A stretch of 41,735 bases of DNA from positions 1-41,735 of the IMG/VR virus record IMGVR_UViG_3300045999_007115; one strand, given 5' to 3'. Shown piece by piece: positions 1-8,361 of this stretch. Source of the DNA: a virus. Position 1 is the first letter of the stretch, and each line of letters opens with the position of its first letter. The notes under the pieces are model-generated. The model made no database searches and was not told the DNA's origin. It saw only the letters and a list, made by a program, of their open reading frames with translations. Position numbers and translations under genes: made by a program.

Positions 1-236
1 AGATCGAAAAGACATTCAACGCATACGGCGTAGGCGTCCGGGCGGGTGCAATCACGGCGCAAATGGCAGATGAGCAATTTTTCCGACAGCTTGCAAGCCT
101 CCCGGAAATGGGCACAGAGGTGCAAGAGGTATGGGCTGACGAAGGCGTAAGGCGTCCTATCACATTGAAATCCACCGAGGAACGGGCGGCAGAACTCGAA
201 CAAACGACAAGCGATGGCACTAATACAAGCGAGTGA
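1..236 (+). CDS. Portal protein, C-terminal end (continues from 40346-41735 across the window ends)
   Basis: The frame is open from the first base and stops at TGA 234-236. The last base of the window is the first base of a codon completed by bases 1-2, so the frame joins exactly to the portal frame ending at 41735 (reading LDLTETG, K, IEKTFNAYG). The joined gene would encode about 541 residues, a normal portal length. This part has the charged, helical tail typical of portal C-termini (TAQMADEQFFRQLASLPEM). The next gene starts inside it at 214, which suits a head-gene operon. The join is an inference from frame and content. Confidence 0.8.
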   Translation, partial: IEKTFNAYGVGVRAGAITAQMADEQFFRQLASLPEMGTEVQEVWADEGVRRPITLKSTEERAAELEQTTSDGTNTSE

Positions 237-741
237 AATAACCCAAGGCGGGATAGCAAGGAGCGGGCCGACGGACATCCGCTTCGATAATGCCCTGCTT
301 TCCCCCCATATCCAGGCAGCTGAATGGGCCTGGGTGGAACCCGTACTGGGTAGTGCGTTCTACGATGCACTCCAGGCCGAAAAAGGCAACAGTACGGCGT
401 TCACCACGTCGGCGTACCAATCGCTCTGGACAGCGCACCTAAAGAACCTGTGCGCGAACGCCTCGATATACGAGGCTGTGCCGTTCGTAGCGATGCAGCT
501 TGGTAGTAATGGGCTATACCTTAACCAGCAGGACTATGGTACGAATGTAGGCGCTGAAGGGGTGCGCTTCTATCAGGATACCCTGCGCACACGGCTAAAC
601 CGTCAGCAGGAAAAAATGAAGTCATGGCTGTGTACCTGCGCTGCCAACCTCCCGGCGTTCGATGCAAGCGCGGCGGGCTGTCCGGTGGACTGCGAGGATA
701 CGACACATTCGATATACAATAATCTTGGCCTGGTAATATGA
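214..741 (+). CDS. Putative head-tail connector protein
   Basis: This 175-residue protein starts 23 bases before the portal stop and its own stop overlaps the next start (ATGA at 738). Position directly after the portal is where siphoviruses keep head-completion or adaptor proteins. The sequence is mostly helical (AAEWAWVEPVLGSAFYDAL, then a helix with LRTRLNRQQEKMKSW) and resembles the small connector-like proteins (DUF6712 type) common in Bacteroidetes phages, recalled from family knowledge. Several Cys lie near the C-terminus (WLCTCA, GCPVDCED), which could bind a metal or form disulfides. Function is inferred from place. Confidence 0.55.
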   Translation: MALIQASEITQGGIARSGPTDIRFDNALLSPHIQAAEWAWVEPVLGSAFYDALQAEKGNSTAFTTSAYQSLWTAHLKNLCANASIYEAVPFVAMQLGSNGLYLNQQDYGTNVGAEGVRFYQDTLRTRLNRQQEKMKSWLCTCAANLPAFDASAAGCPVDCEDTTHSIYNNLGLVI

Positions 742-3700
742 AACACATACTGCTTTTCGGGCTTATGCTCGCTTCTTTCTTTTCTTACTCCCAATACCCT
801 GCATCCGGTGTGAAACAGCGCCTCGGCTGGCAGACCACAGGCGATGGCCTTGTGTACCGGGGCGCGATCGCCGACACGGCAACAATTAACCCAGGCGGGC
901 TGAACAACGCCTGGATGTTGCTCGATACCGTAAACGGCAATCTGTACGCATACCGCGAGCATTGGTGGCAACTGGTATCCGGTGGCGGTGGCGGCGGTAT
1001 ATCCATGCCCTTCGACTCCGTTACCTTCAACATCAACGAGGGCGACGCATCTGAACAAGAACTTAAATACAGCGCGGAGAAAGGATATCTCCAATACGGC
1101 GGGCTGGACAGCGTGCAAATACCGTTACTCCCCGGCATCTGGTACGTCCGCAACGATACATCCGTAACGATACCGAAAGGCACGGTGGTACGCGCAACTG
1201 GTACGCTGGGTGCATCCGGGCGTATCAAGGTGAAACACATGATAGCCAACGGCTCAATACCCGCCATGTACGTCTTAGGCATCGCCATGAAGGACATTGC
1301 CGTAGGTGCCGACGGCTACGTAATGACACAAGGGAAAATCCGAAAGGTGAACACCACGGCATACAGCAATGGTGCGGTACTGTATGCGGATGTGGATACG
1401 TTAGGCGGGCTGACACAGACAGAGCCGGGAAACGGCTATCTAAAACTACCCATTGCCTTTGTGGTGCATTCAGCGAGCAATGGCACGTTGGCCGTGCGCG
1501 TGAACCCCGGCTCATCCTTGTATGACTTACACGACGTGGATACGACGGGGCGCGTGAATGGCAGCGTACTCCGCTACGATTCAGCATTGAAGTACTGGAA
1601 GGCCAGTACCACGGCGGGGATAGTTGCGGGGGATACGTCCGTCTTTGCCCGCGATTTTCAGATAAGCGGCACATCTGGACAGGTTACGTACTTCAACGGC
1701 AGCAACACCGTTACAGGCGACGCGAATCTCACTTGGAGCGCCGCAAACCGGACGCTTGGGATTAACACCACAACGACAAGCGGGGCGAACATCATTATCA
1801 AGAACACGCAGGAGCCTGTACGGAATGCGGCGTGGCTGCCTAACCAAACCTTCGGAGCAGATACAACGAACTGGACACGGGGCACAGGCTGGACATTTAA
1901 CGGTACACAGGCAGTGGCTACGGCTGCCACGGGTGCGCTGACATATACGACGCTACCGGATACGATTATATCAGGACGGGCTTATGAGGTAACGTACACG
2001 CTTGCGAGTTACAGCGCGGGAAGCGTAACGGTTGCGGTTGGGAACGCAACATTTGCACTTCCGGCGCATAACGTTACGGCTAATGTTGTATTGCTTACTC
2101 CTACCAGCGCAACGGGTGGATTTCGGTTTACGACTTCGACATTCACAGGCAACTTGGATAACGTTGCGGTGGTTGAAGTGCGCAACCCTGCTCCTACGCT
2201 AATAGCTGGACAGGACGATGGGTCGGCGACGTTATATGCTGAAACAGTTACACCGAATAGCACATCTTATGCGGTAGGTGGCGGGGGAAAGTGGACTACA
2301 CAGGTGCAAAATTTCTTTTTAGGCTCAAACGCGGGCCTATATAATACTACTGGGTTTTCTAATTCTTTCATTGGATTCAATGCGGGATCAAGTAATACCA
2401 CTGGATATTCTAACTTTTTCATGGGAAGCCGTGCCGGAGAAAGTAATACCATTGGCCTGCAAAATACATTTCTTGGCGATCAGGCGGGGCGTTTTTCAAC
2501 AACGGGCAGTAATAACGTATACATAGGTCGTCAATCCGGCTTTAATGCTACAACTGCATCCGATAATATTTTTATGGGGTTTCAAACAGGTCTAAATAAC
2601 AATGCATCTTCTAATATTTTTATCGGAAGCCAATCGGGAACAAACAACACAACTGGAACACAAAATGTATACATAGGAAGCACTTCCGGAATATTCAACA
2701 CTACTTCGAGTTTCGGAGTCAATATAGGAAGTAACGCAGGCAGGGAAAACACAACAGGAAACTCCAATGTAAATATAGGGATAAGCGCAGGTAGAACTAA
2801 TAGAGTGGGCGCACAGAATATCATGGTCGGTGAAAACGCAGGAAACTCTAATAAAGGCTCCCTGAATATATTTTTTGGACAAAACACGGGTAATAATGGC
2901 ACTACTGCCGACACGTTAGTAGGTTCAAGCAATGTTTTAATAGGGGAAAACGCTGCACGAAATATTGCTACGTCGGCATCCGGCAACCTCGTCTTAGGCA
3001 ACTCCGTCAACCTCCCCACAGGCAACGGCTCCAACCAAGTGGTAATCAAAAACCTCATCTTTGGCACAGGCGCAAGCGGCACAGGCACAACCATACAAAC
3101 CACGGCCAAAGCAGGCATAAACGTCAACAACCCGCAAAGCACCCTCGATGTAGAGGGCAACATGGCCATAGGCGCAACCTACTCCGGGACGACTGCTGCC
3201 CCTACTAATGGCTTGATAGTCGAAGGCAACACGGGCATAGGCACAAGCAGCCCTCAGCGACGGCTGCACATCACGGGCACGGTGCGCGTGGATACCCTTA
3301 CCCGCGATGTACCGACACGCATTGTCGGCGCGGATGCAGATGGGGATTTGGCGGCGGTTACGTTGGGGACGGGGTTGAGTATTGCGTCGGGGACGCTCAA
3401 GACGTCGGCCATACTGCCAGCGGATACGAGTGTGTTTGCGCGGGATTGGCAGATAAACGGCACGGGTGGATATGTACCGAAATTCACCACGAGTAGCACA
3501 ATAGCGAATAGCGCACTATACAACCCGTCAGGCAATAAAATAATGTTGGGGCATACGTCGGGCAACTCGCTAACGAATAACCTTGAGATACATTCAGCAA
3601 GTAATGATGCAATAGCGCAACCATCGCTTGACATTTATCTTGGCAATAATAATTTTGACGATTATACTCCGTACGTTCAGTTATATCGAAATCGTTCTAC

Positions 3701-4442
3701 GACATTGGGAGGTGTAACAAAAGTAAATAATGGCGATTGGTTAGGCCGTTTAACGTTTCAGGGGGCTGACGGTACGACCTACATAAGAGGAGCGCAGATA
3801 TACGCAATTACAGATGGCACGATAAACACTAATTCAATGCCTACCGCCCTACGCTTTGCAACCAATCCGGGCGATCAGATACAACCACTTAACCGCATGA
3901 GCATCACAAGCACAGGCCGCGTAGGCATCGGCACAACCTCCCCTGCCCGCACCCTACACGTCGAAGGCGAAGCGCGCATCTCCGACTTAACCACAGATAC
4001 CCCTACCCGCATAGTAGGAGCCGACGCCGACGGGGATTTAGGCGCAATCACATTGGGCACAGGGCTAAGTATCTCATCCGGTACGCTTAACGCATCAGGC
4101 ATTACGAGCGTGTATATCCCGATTAACCTATTTTCACCGGGGGACACGGTTACGAACACAACCAACGCCAAAAACTTCTTTCTTGTCCATTCAGGACTGA
4201 ACGGGTATTGCATAGATAGTTATACCGTGAAAGCCATTGCGGGCACAGGTACGGCGGATATTCAACTGGATAAGAATGGCACAGGGGGCAACCTGCAGGC
4301 CATATCGGGCACAACCGTGTACACGAAGGACACGAACATAGCGCTTGTTACGGGCGACTATATCCGGGGACAGGTATTCGACATATCCGGGACGCTCATA
4401 GGCTTAGGGCTAACCCTCGAAATTAAAGCAACTTGCAACTAA
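738..4442 (+). CDS. Large tail fibre or adhesin with signal peptide and YadA-like head repeats
   Basis: The 1,234-residue protein begins with a clear Sec-type signal (MKHILLFGLMLASFFSYSQ: Lys, hydrophobic core, SYSQ end). A Gly-rich stretch follows near residue 90. Residues about 525-760 hold some fourteen repeats of about 17 residues with the pattern (N/S)xF(I/L/M)GxxAGxxNTTG, the left-handed beta-roll repeat of trimeric adhesin heads. Two near-copies of PTRIVGADADGDL and two of ADTSVFARD(F/W)QI show internal duplication, and NTGIGTSSPQRRLHI-type phrases are typical of Bacteroidetes fibre proteins. It probably binds the host surface. The signal peptide is odd for a virion protein, which folds in the cytoplasm. 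The repeat region is AT-richer than its flanks, suggesting a transferred segment. Confidence 0.75.
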   Translation: MKHILLFGLMLASFFSYSQYPASGVKQRLGWQTTGDGLVYRGAIADTATINPGGLNNAWMLLDTVNGNLYAYREHWWQLVSGGGGGGISMPFDSVTFNINEGDASEQELKYSAEKGYLQYGGLDSVQIPLLPGIWYVRNDTSVTIPKGTVVRATGTLGASGRIKVKHMIANGSIPAMYVLGIAMKDIAVGADGYVMTQGKIRKVNTTAYSNGAVLYADVDTLGGLTQTEPGNGYLKLPIAFVVHSASNGTLAVRVNPGSSLYDLHDVDTTGRVNGSVLRYDSALKYWKASTTAGIVAGDTSVFARDFQISGTSGQVTYFNGSNTVTGDANLTWSAANRTLGINTTTTSGANIIIKNTQEPVRNAAWLPNQTFGADTTNWTRGTGWTFNGTQAVATAATGALTYTTLPDTIISGRAYEVTYTLASYSAGSVTVAVGNATFALPAHNVTANVVLLTPTSATGGFRFTTSTFTGNLDNVAVVEVRNPAPTLIAGQDDGSATLYAETVTPNSTSYAVGGGGKWTTQVQNFFLGSNAGLYNTTGFSNSFIGFNAGSSNTTGYSNFFMGSRAGESNTIGLQNTFLGDQAGRFSTTGSNNVYIGRQSGFNATTASDNIFMGFQTGLNNNASSNIFIGSQSGTNNTTGTQNVYIGSTSGIFNTTSSFGVNIGSNAGRENTTGNSNVNIGISAGRTNRVGAQNIMVGENAGNSNKGSLNIFFGQNTGNNGTTADTLVGSSNVLIGENAARNIATSASGNLVLGNSVNLPTGNGSNQVVIKNLIFGTGASGTGTTIQTTAKAGINVNNPQSTLDVEGNMAIGATYSGTTAAPTNGLIVEGNTGIGTSSPQRRLHITGTVRVDTLTRDVPTRIVGADADGDLAAVTLGTGLSIASGTLKTSAILPADTSVFARDWQINGTGGYVPKFTTSSTIANSALYNPSGNKIMLGHTSGNSLTNNLEIHSASNDAIAQPSLDIYLGNNNFDDYTPYVQLYRNRSTTLGGVTKVNNGDWLGRLTFQGADGTTYIRGAQIYAITDGTINTNSMPTALRFATNPGDQIQPLNRMSITSTGRVGIGTTSPARTLHVEGEARISDLTTDTPTRIVGADADGDLGAITLGTGLSISSGTLNASGITSVYIPINLFSPGDTVTNTTNAKNFFLVHSGLNGYCIDSYTVKAIAGTGTADIQLDKNGTGGNLQAISGTTVYTKDTNIALVTGDYIRGQVFDISGTLIGLGLTLEIKATCN
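2311..3010 (+). repeat. Adhesin-head repeat tract inside the fibre gene
   Basis: About fourteen degenerate repeats of about 17 codons encode (V/I/F)xIGxxAGxxNTTGxxN units. The units differ at the DNA level, so they are old rather than fresh duplications. Base composition is visibly AT-richer than the coding DNA on either side (compare 1000-2200 and 3010-3400), with many AAT and ATT codons. Confidence 0.75.
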
Positions 4443-4446
4443 AAAA

Positions 4447-5061
4447 ATGAACAACATGAAACGGATTCTTTTCTTTTTCGCACTCCTACCCTACTTAGCC
4501 ACAGCGCAAAGCGGTGATACCACGAAAGACAGCGTATCTATCTCGCTGGGCGCTGATAGCGTGTACTACGTTAACCGCTGGGTGGCCTATGAGGATGGGT
4601 ATGAATTGGCTTCGAAGCAGCCCATAGGCGACAGCGCACAGCTTGTCAGCTACCTTACCGGGAAGGAGGTAGACGCTATACGTCAGCACACGTACCACGC
4701 GGTGCAAGCGATGCAGAAAGGTAAGGTGGTTACTGAATGGCAGGATGTGAACACGGCGCTTAAGGCGGTGCAATTGCCGGGGTTAGATACGCTTATGCAG
4801 GCATTGTTCGAGGGGCAATTTTTAGGCGATGCACAAGTGAAAATCGGTACGGCTGCCTTTGTCCCGGCGGACGTGGTGAAGAACTCCCTGGGTAATATCA
4901 GGCTACTTTTTGGGAGCGGTGGATACCGCGTAATCTTGTACGCCGATACCATGCTCCGAGTTGTGGGCTATCCAGCCACAGGACAGAATACAGACTTGTA
5001 CAAGGTGCGGGAGCGGGTATTCCGCAATATGGACAATACTTTCACGCTAAGGTTAAAATAA
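4447..5061 (+). CDS. Signal-peptide protein of unknown function, downstream of the fibre
   Basis: The 204-residue protein has a Bacteroidetes-style signal peptide (MKRILFFFALLPYLATAQ) preceded by MNN; ATG 4456 is an alternative start. The A-rich stretch before ATG 4447 is usual for this host group. The mature part is mixed alpha/beta with no family I recognise and no transmembrane segment after the signal. It lies 4 bases after the fibre gene, so the two are likely co-transcribed. A role as partner, chaperone or surface anchor of the exported fibre is a guess from position and the shared signal. Confidence 0.6.
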   Translation: MNNMKRILFFFALLPYLATAQSGDTTKDSVSISLGADSVYYVNRWVAYEDGYELASKQPIGDSAQLVSYLTGKEVDAIRQHTYHAVQAMQKGKVVTEWQDVNTALKAVQLPGLDTLMQALFEGQFLGDAQVKIGTAAFVPADVVKNSLGNIRLLFGSGGYRVILYADTMLRVVGYPATGQNTDLYKVRERVFRNMDNTFTLRLK

Positions 5062-5067
5062 AGCGCC

Positions 5068-5520
5068 ATGATAGAACTTAAGCACTTCGCCCTATCGGAG
5101 TTCGATGCAGCAGGTGAACCCGGCACAGGGCAGCTAATGCGGGTATCTACGCTGATTAAGCTGGACAAAATGCGGGAGGCGTACGGTAAGGCTATTACTA
5201 TCCGTCATGCATTCAGGACGAAAACCGCTGCCTTTCGCATCCAAAAGGCGCATCCCGGCGCGGTGAAAAACAGCGCCCACGAACACGGCTATGCGGTGGA
5301 CTGTGCCCCGTCGGCTGGCTTCAAGAACTACGGCGATTGGCTGGACTTCATGGATGCAGCCTGGGAAGCGGGCTTTCGACGGTTCGGGGTAATGGCCAAT
5401 ACTATCCACCTCGATGACGATCCGAATCGCGCAACGCCTGCCTGCTGGAAGTACGCCACTACCCTACCCGGTATCTGGGAGGCTGTATCCGGCTGGTACG
5501 CGAAAAAGACAGGGAAATGA
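5068..5520 (+). CDS. Endolysin: M15-family peptidase
   Basis: The 150-residue protein has the zinc-peptidase pattern of the M15 (D-Ala-D-Ala carboxypeptidase-like) family: SAHEHGYAVD at 69-78 supplies H71 and D78, and NTIHLDDD at 111-118 supplies the third ligand H114. The upstream HAFRTKTAAF segment matches the usual substrate-side strand. It would cut cross-links of peptidoglycan peptides to lyse the host. No signal peptide or membrane segment is seen, so it depends on a holin, and a holin-like gene lies 91 bases on. Its stop overlaps the next start (ATGA). Confidence 0.85.
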   Translation: MIELKHFALSEFDAAGEPGTGQLMRVSTLIKLDKMREAYGKAITIRHAFRTKTAAFRIQKAHPGAVKNSAHEHGYAVDCAPSAGFKNYGDWLDFMDAAWEAGFRRFGVMANTIHLDDDPNRATPACWKYATTLPGIWEAVSGWYAKKTGK

Positions 5521-5609
5521 GCCTCTACGAGTTCATACTGATATACACGGCGCTGCTACTGGCAGTGTTCGGGAGTGCTATCTATTATACCAACGAGAAA
5601 AGAAAATAG
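5517..5609 (+). CDS. Small one-helix membrane protein in the lysis cassette
   Basis: A 30-residue peptide starts at ATG 5517, overlapping the endolysin stop by ATGA. It has one hydrophobic span (FILIYTALLLAVFGSAIYY) followed by a charged NEKRK tail, so N-out/C-in is likely. Lysis cassettes often carry such short membrane peptides as pinholin, antiholin or spanin-related pieces; which of these applies cannot be told from sequence. Confidence 0.6.
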   Translation: MSLYEFILIYTALLLAVFGSAIYYTNEKRK

Positions 5610-5611
5610 CG

Positions 5612-5956
5612 ATGGAGCTGAAAGATGTGGCCGACAAGGTGGACACTATTGACGTCCTGGCATCCGGTGCAATCGGGGGTATCCTGTCCTGGATGTTGGG
5701 CGAAAAGAAGCGCTCCCCCTGGGAGGCGCTAGCAATAATTATTGGCGGTGCATTCGCCGCTGAATACCTTACCGACGCCGTGTTATATTTCAGCGGGTGG
5801 CAATTGCCTGACCGAGCCGTTGGCTTCATGCTGGGTGTGCTGGGTATGCGGGCGCTCGACGTGATTATCAGTATGCTCGAACGGTTCGCTGCCGATCCCC
5901 GCGAACTTATCAATATTGTAATTCAATTTTTCACAAGCAAAATAAAACGTAAATGA
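5612..5956 (+). CDS. Holin-like membrane protein
   Basis: From ATG 5612, two bases after the previous stop, this encodes 114 residues with about three hydrophobic segments (roughly 14-30, 38-60 and 69-88) and a basic C-terminal tail (TSKIKRK). Size, topology and place directly after the endolysin fit a holin that forms inner-membrane holes. An upstream in-frame ATG at 5414 would lie inside the endolysin gene in another frame and was rejected. The stop overlaps the next start (ATGA at 5953). Confidence 0.65.
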   Translation: MELKDVADKVDTIDVLASGAIGGILSWMLGEKKRSPWEALAIIIGGAFAAEYLTDAVLYFSGWQLPDRAVGFMLGVLGMRALDVIISMLERFAADPRELINIVIQFFTSKIKRK

Positions 5957-6492
5957 GCAAGAAAGTAAAGGTAATCTCTGACCTATTCGCCTCTATCGCG
6001 AAGCTGGGGCTGAATTTTACGGAAGGCCAAATCGAAAAGAAGGTGCCCAACGAAATCGCACAGCGCGGCGCGCTGCTATTTCTGAAACCCTCGCGGGATA
6101 TTGTCGTAGCGCTGAACGACGATAACCCCGCCAACGCCGACCAGGTGCGCACGGTGGTGCTGAACTGGGTGCATGACGACTTGGCCGACTACCTGGAGGA
6201 CGTGTTCGCGCTGTATGGCGGTAAGGTATCCGACCCGTCGAAGCGGGCTTTGCTGCTCTTCCTGGCACAGGTGGCCGTGGATGTGCTGCAACTCATGAGC
6301 GACCACGAAAACGACAATGGCGAGCAGTTGGAGGCGTACTTCGAGGGCTTGCTCAAGAACCCCGATACCCGCCAATTCCTGAAAGACGCTTTCCTCTCCC
6401 CTGTCCTGAAAAAGGCGGGTGCATCGGATGAAATCGTTAAGCTGGTAGGCAGCGCGGTGGATGTGCTGTTTGACGCCCTGGATAAGAAGTAA
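5953..6492 (+). CDS. Helical protein of unknown function
   Basis: A 179-residue protein, predicted almost entirely helical (VRTVVLNWVHDDLADYLEDVFALYG, LKNPDTRQFLKDAFLSPVLKKAG). It has no signal peptide or strong membrane span. It is translationally coupled to the holin-like gene by a 4-base overlap and sits between lysis and phosphoesterase genes. I do not recognise the family. Confidence 0.6.
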   Translation: MSKKVKVISDLFASIAKLGLNFTEGQIEKKVPNEIAQRGALLFLKPSRDIVVALNDDNPANADQVRTVVLNWVHDDLADYLEDVFALYGGKVSDPSKRALLLFLAQVAVDVLQLMSDHENDNGEQLEAYFEGLLKNPDTRQFLKDAFLSPVLKKAGASDEIVKLVGSAVDVLFDALDKK

Positions 6493-6496
6493 CAAC

Positions 6497-7336
6497 ATGC
6501 TTACTGAAAGACTGACGCCGTACACACACAAGGTTACTTTTCGCCTGGACAAGCAACATCGGCGCTCATTCTTTCTGTTAAGCGACCTGCACTGGGATAA
6601 TCCGCATTGCGACCGCGAACTACTGAAAAAACACCTCGACGCCGCCGTAAAACGCGACGCCGGGGTGTTTATTTTCGGCGATCTGTTTTGCGCCATGCAA
6701 GGTAAATACGACCCACGGGGCAATAAGGAAGGCATACGCCCCGAACACAATGTCGCTAACTACCTGGATGCAATCATAGACGATTGCGCGGCGTTTTTCC
6801 AGCCATACCGGAAACACTTGCTCATGGTAACACCGGGCAACCATGAAACCAGCATACTGAAAAGAGCGGAGACTGACTTGATAGGCCGCTTCGCATCTGC
6901 CGTCGGCTGCCAGGCTGGAGCGTATGCGGGCTGGGTAATCCTGCGAAGCGAGCGCAACACTAAGAAGTACCTGAACACCCTACTCTCCTACCATCACGGG
7001 TACGGAGGCGGTGGCCCTGTGACGAAGGACGTAATACAAGCAAGCCGCAAGGCGGTGTACCTCCCGGACGCTGATATAGTGGTATCAGGGCACACCCATG
7101 ATAGAAACATCTTTCCTATCCAACGGACGCACCTAAATCAGAATAACGGAAAGCAGACGCTCCGCGAACAACTGCATATCAAGCTGGGAACATATAAGGA
7201 TGAGTACACCGCTGGCAGCGGGTGGGCTATCGAGCGCGGCATGCCGCCAAAGAGCCTGGGAGGTGTTGCCATTACGGTACACCGGGCGAAGGGTGACACG
7301 TTCGAGCGTAATGATGTGTATGCCGAACTGCTGTAA
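6497..7336 (+). CDS. Calcineurin-like metallophosphoesterase
   Basis: The 279-residue protein shows the metallophosphoesterase signature in order: SDLH at 29-32 (D30, H32), GD at 61-62, GNHE at 114-117, SYHHG around H166-H167 and GHTH at 198-201. These residues bind two metal ions and cut phosphoester bonds; the substrate could be nucleic acid, a nucleotide or a phosphoprotein. ATG 6497 is chosen because an earlier in-frame ATG (6461) lies within the previous gene. It is the last rightward gene before a two-way terminator. Confidence 0.85.
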   Translation: MLTERLTPYTHKVTFRLDKQHRRSFFLLSDLHWDNPHCDRELLKKHLDAAVKRDAGVFIFGDLFCAMQGKYDPRGNKEGIRPEHNVANYLDAIIDDCAAFFQPYRKHLLMVTPGNHETSILKRAETDLIGRFASAVGCQAGAYAGWVILRSERNTKKYLNTLLSYHHGYGGGGPVTKDVIQASRKAVYLPDADIVVSGHTHDRNIFPIQRTHLNQNNGKQTLREQLHIKLGTYKDEYTAGSGWAIERGMPPKSLGGVAITVHRAKGDTFERNDVYAELL

Positions 7337-7340
7337 AAGA

Positions 7341-7376
7341 AAAACCCCGCTTGATAAGTCAGGCGGGGTTTTTTCG
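7341..7376 (+). terminator. Two-way intrinsic terminator
   Basis: The stem AACCCCGC (7343-7350) pairs with GCGGGGTT (7363-7370), with a 12-base loop. An A-tract precedes it and a T-tract follows, so it can stop transcription from both sides. It lies between the convergent metallophosphoesterase gene and the leftward gene at 7382. Confidence 0.85.
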
Positions 7377-7381
7377 TGGGG

Positions 7382-7669
7382 CTATCTTGGCCTGTGGCTA
7401 CCTAACAATATAGCCAACACCTCAGGCAGTATCTCGAACTCCTCATAGTCTGGTATGGACGCGGTATCCTTAACTTTTTGCGCTAACTCTTCTATGCTTG
7501 TGGTTGGCTCGAAAAGGGCGTCAATTTTTTCCTTGGACATTTCCATTGCTTGTTGTTCGGTACTGCCATAGCCCCGTGTATTCGATATGTGCTGAACACT
7601 TACGGAGTGGTAGTACCCGTTTGGAACCTTCGATACCTCGAAGGAGAAACCTTTGTATTTGAATATCAT
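7382..7669 (-). CDS. Small protein of unknown function
   Basis: A 95-residue protein at the far end of the leftward block. The N-terminal half looks beta-rich (MIFKYKGFSFEVSKVPNGYYHSVSV) and the C-terminal half helical and acidic. No motif is recognised. A terminator hairpin lies just before it in the transcription direction (7694-7731), so expression may need read-through or a promoter I cannot see. Confidence 0.55.
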   Translation of the reverse strand: MIFKYKGFSFEVSKVPNGYYHSVSVQHISNTRGYGSTEQQAMEMSKEKIDALFEPTTSIEELAQKVKDTASIPDYEEFEILPEVLAILLGSHRPR

Positions 7670-7693
7670 TTTTGTGGATTTTTTGATTTGAAG

Positions 7694-7731
7694 AAAAACC
7701 CCGCCGGGTTGATGTGCCGGGCGGGGTTTTT
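7694..7731 (-). terminator. Intrinsic terminator between leftward genes
   Basis: A GC-rich stem (CCCCGCC at 7699-7705 with GGCGGGG at 7720-7726, one bulge) is flanked by A5 on the left and T5 on the right, so it works on either strand. It would end the leftward transcript of the 7733-8236 gene. Confidence 0.8.
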
Positions 7732-7732
7732 A

Positions 7733-8236
7733 CTACAAGGAAATATCGTCATTCCTTGTAATGTCGGGATTAACTCCGAGTTTTACGGTATTAACAATGT
7801 ACTCATCCCAAAATGGGTCGTACTTTTTTAGCCCCCAGCGGGCTACGCCGGGGCGAAGGAAAAATCCGCACCGCACTTCTTTTAGGGTCTGTTTTGTCTC
7901 ATAGACCGGCGTCTTTTGTAGCCAGTCTGTATATCCGTTAGAATTTTCCTCTACTTTCCATCCAATAAGGATGACTTGCAGGTTGTTGTAAGTTCCATCC
8001 CCTTTTTCTAAGAGGCGGTTGTATGCAATATCCTCGTAAATATGGACAGTTACATCTACATTTGCCCGTAAAATCCCACCTAACCGGGAGAAATCTTGGC
8101 CGTAGATACGGCCATCGCGAACGTATCCGGAAATATTCATTTGCTCCGGCTTAGCTGCCGGGATAAATTGGCCTTCAACGAGGGAAGAGCTGCGGGACAT
8201 ATTAGCGGCAAATGCAGCTTGAAAATCTTTATTCAT
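7733..8236 (-). CDS. Protein of unknown function
   Basis: A 167-residue protein, mixed beta, with no signal peptide or membrane segment (YGQDFSRLGGILRANVDVTVHIYEDIAY; GFFLRPGVARWGL). I do not recognise it. Its start codon overlaps a TGA that ends an open stretch continuing from the preceding leftward gene (see 8233-8361). Confidence 0.6.
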   Translation of the reverse strand: MNKDFQAAFAANMSRSSSLVEGQFIPAAKPEQMNISGYVRDGRIYGQDFSRLGGILRANVDVTVHIYEDIAYNRLLEKGDGTYNNLQVILIGWKVEENSNGYTDWLQKTPVYETKQTLKEVRCGFFLRPGVARWGLKKYDPFWDEYIVNTVKLGVNPDITRNDDISL

Positions 8237-8361
8237 ATTATTTCACCCATGCCCTTGGGACTTTTTCCGGCAACTGGCACGCCGGGAATGTTTGTATTTT
8301 GGCCTTGTTCACGCGGTTGGCCTGCCGCGCTATTTCGTGGAGTGGTTACTTTGGGCGCGGG
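8233..8361 (-). other. Open in-frame extension beyond the stop of the 8362-8643 gene
   Basis: After the TAA stop at 8364-8362 the same leftward frame stays open for 42 codons (Pro/Ser/Thr/Gly-rich, e.g. KVTTPRNSAAGQPREQGQN) and ends at TGA 8235-8233, overlapping the start of the next gene as ATGA. It has no good start codon of its own. It may be a disrupted C-terminal tail, a read-through extension, or chance. Confidence 0.35.

Noticed and set aside
2582-3169. Long open frames on the minus strand through the fibre gene
   Set aside because: They mirror the repeat-rich coding strand, have no start signals, and the plus-strand frame is continuous over 1,234 codons with clear homology-type features.
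8239-8312. Leftward 24-codon frame from GTG 8312
   Set aside because: Protein-like text (NKAKIQTFPACQLPEKVPRAW) but only a GTG start, and it overlaps another plausible frame; not enough to call a gene.
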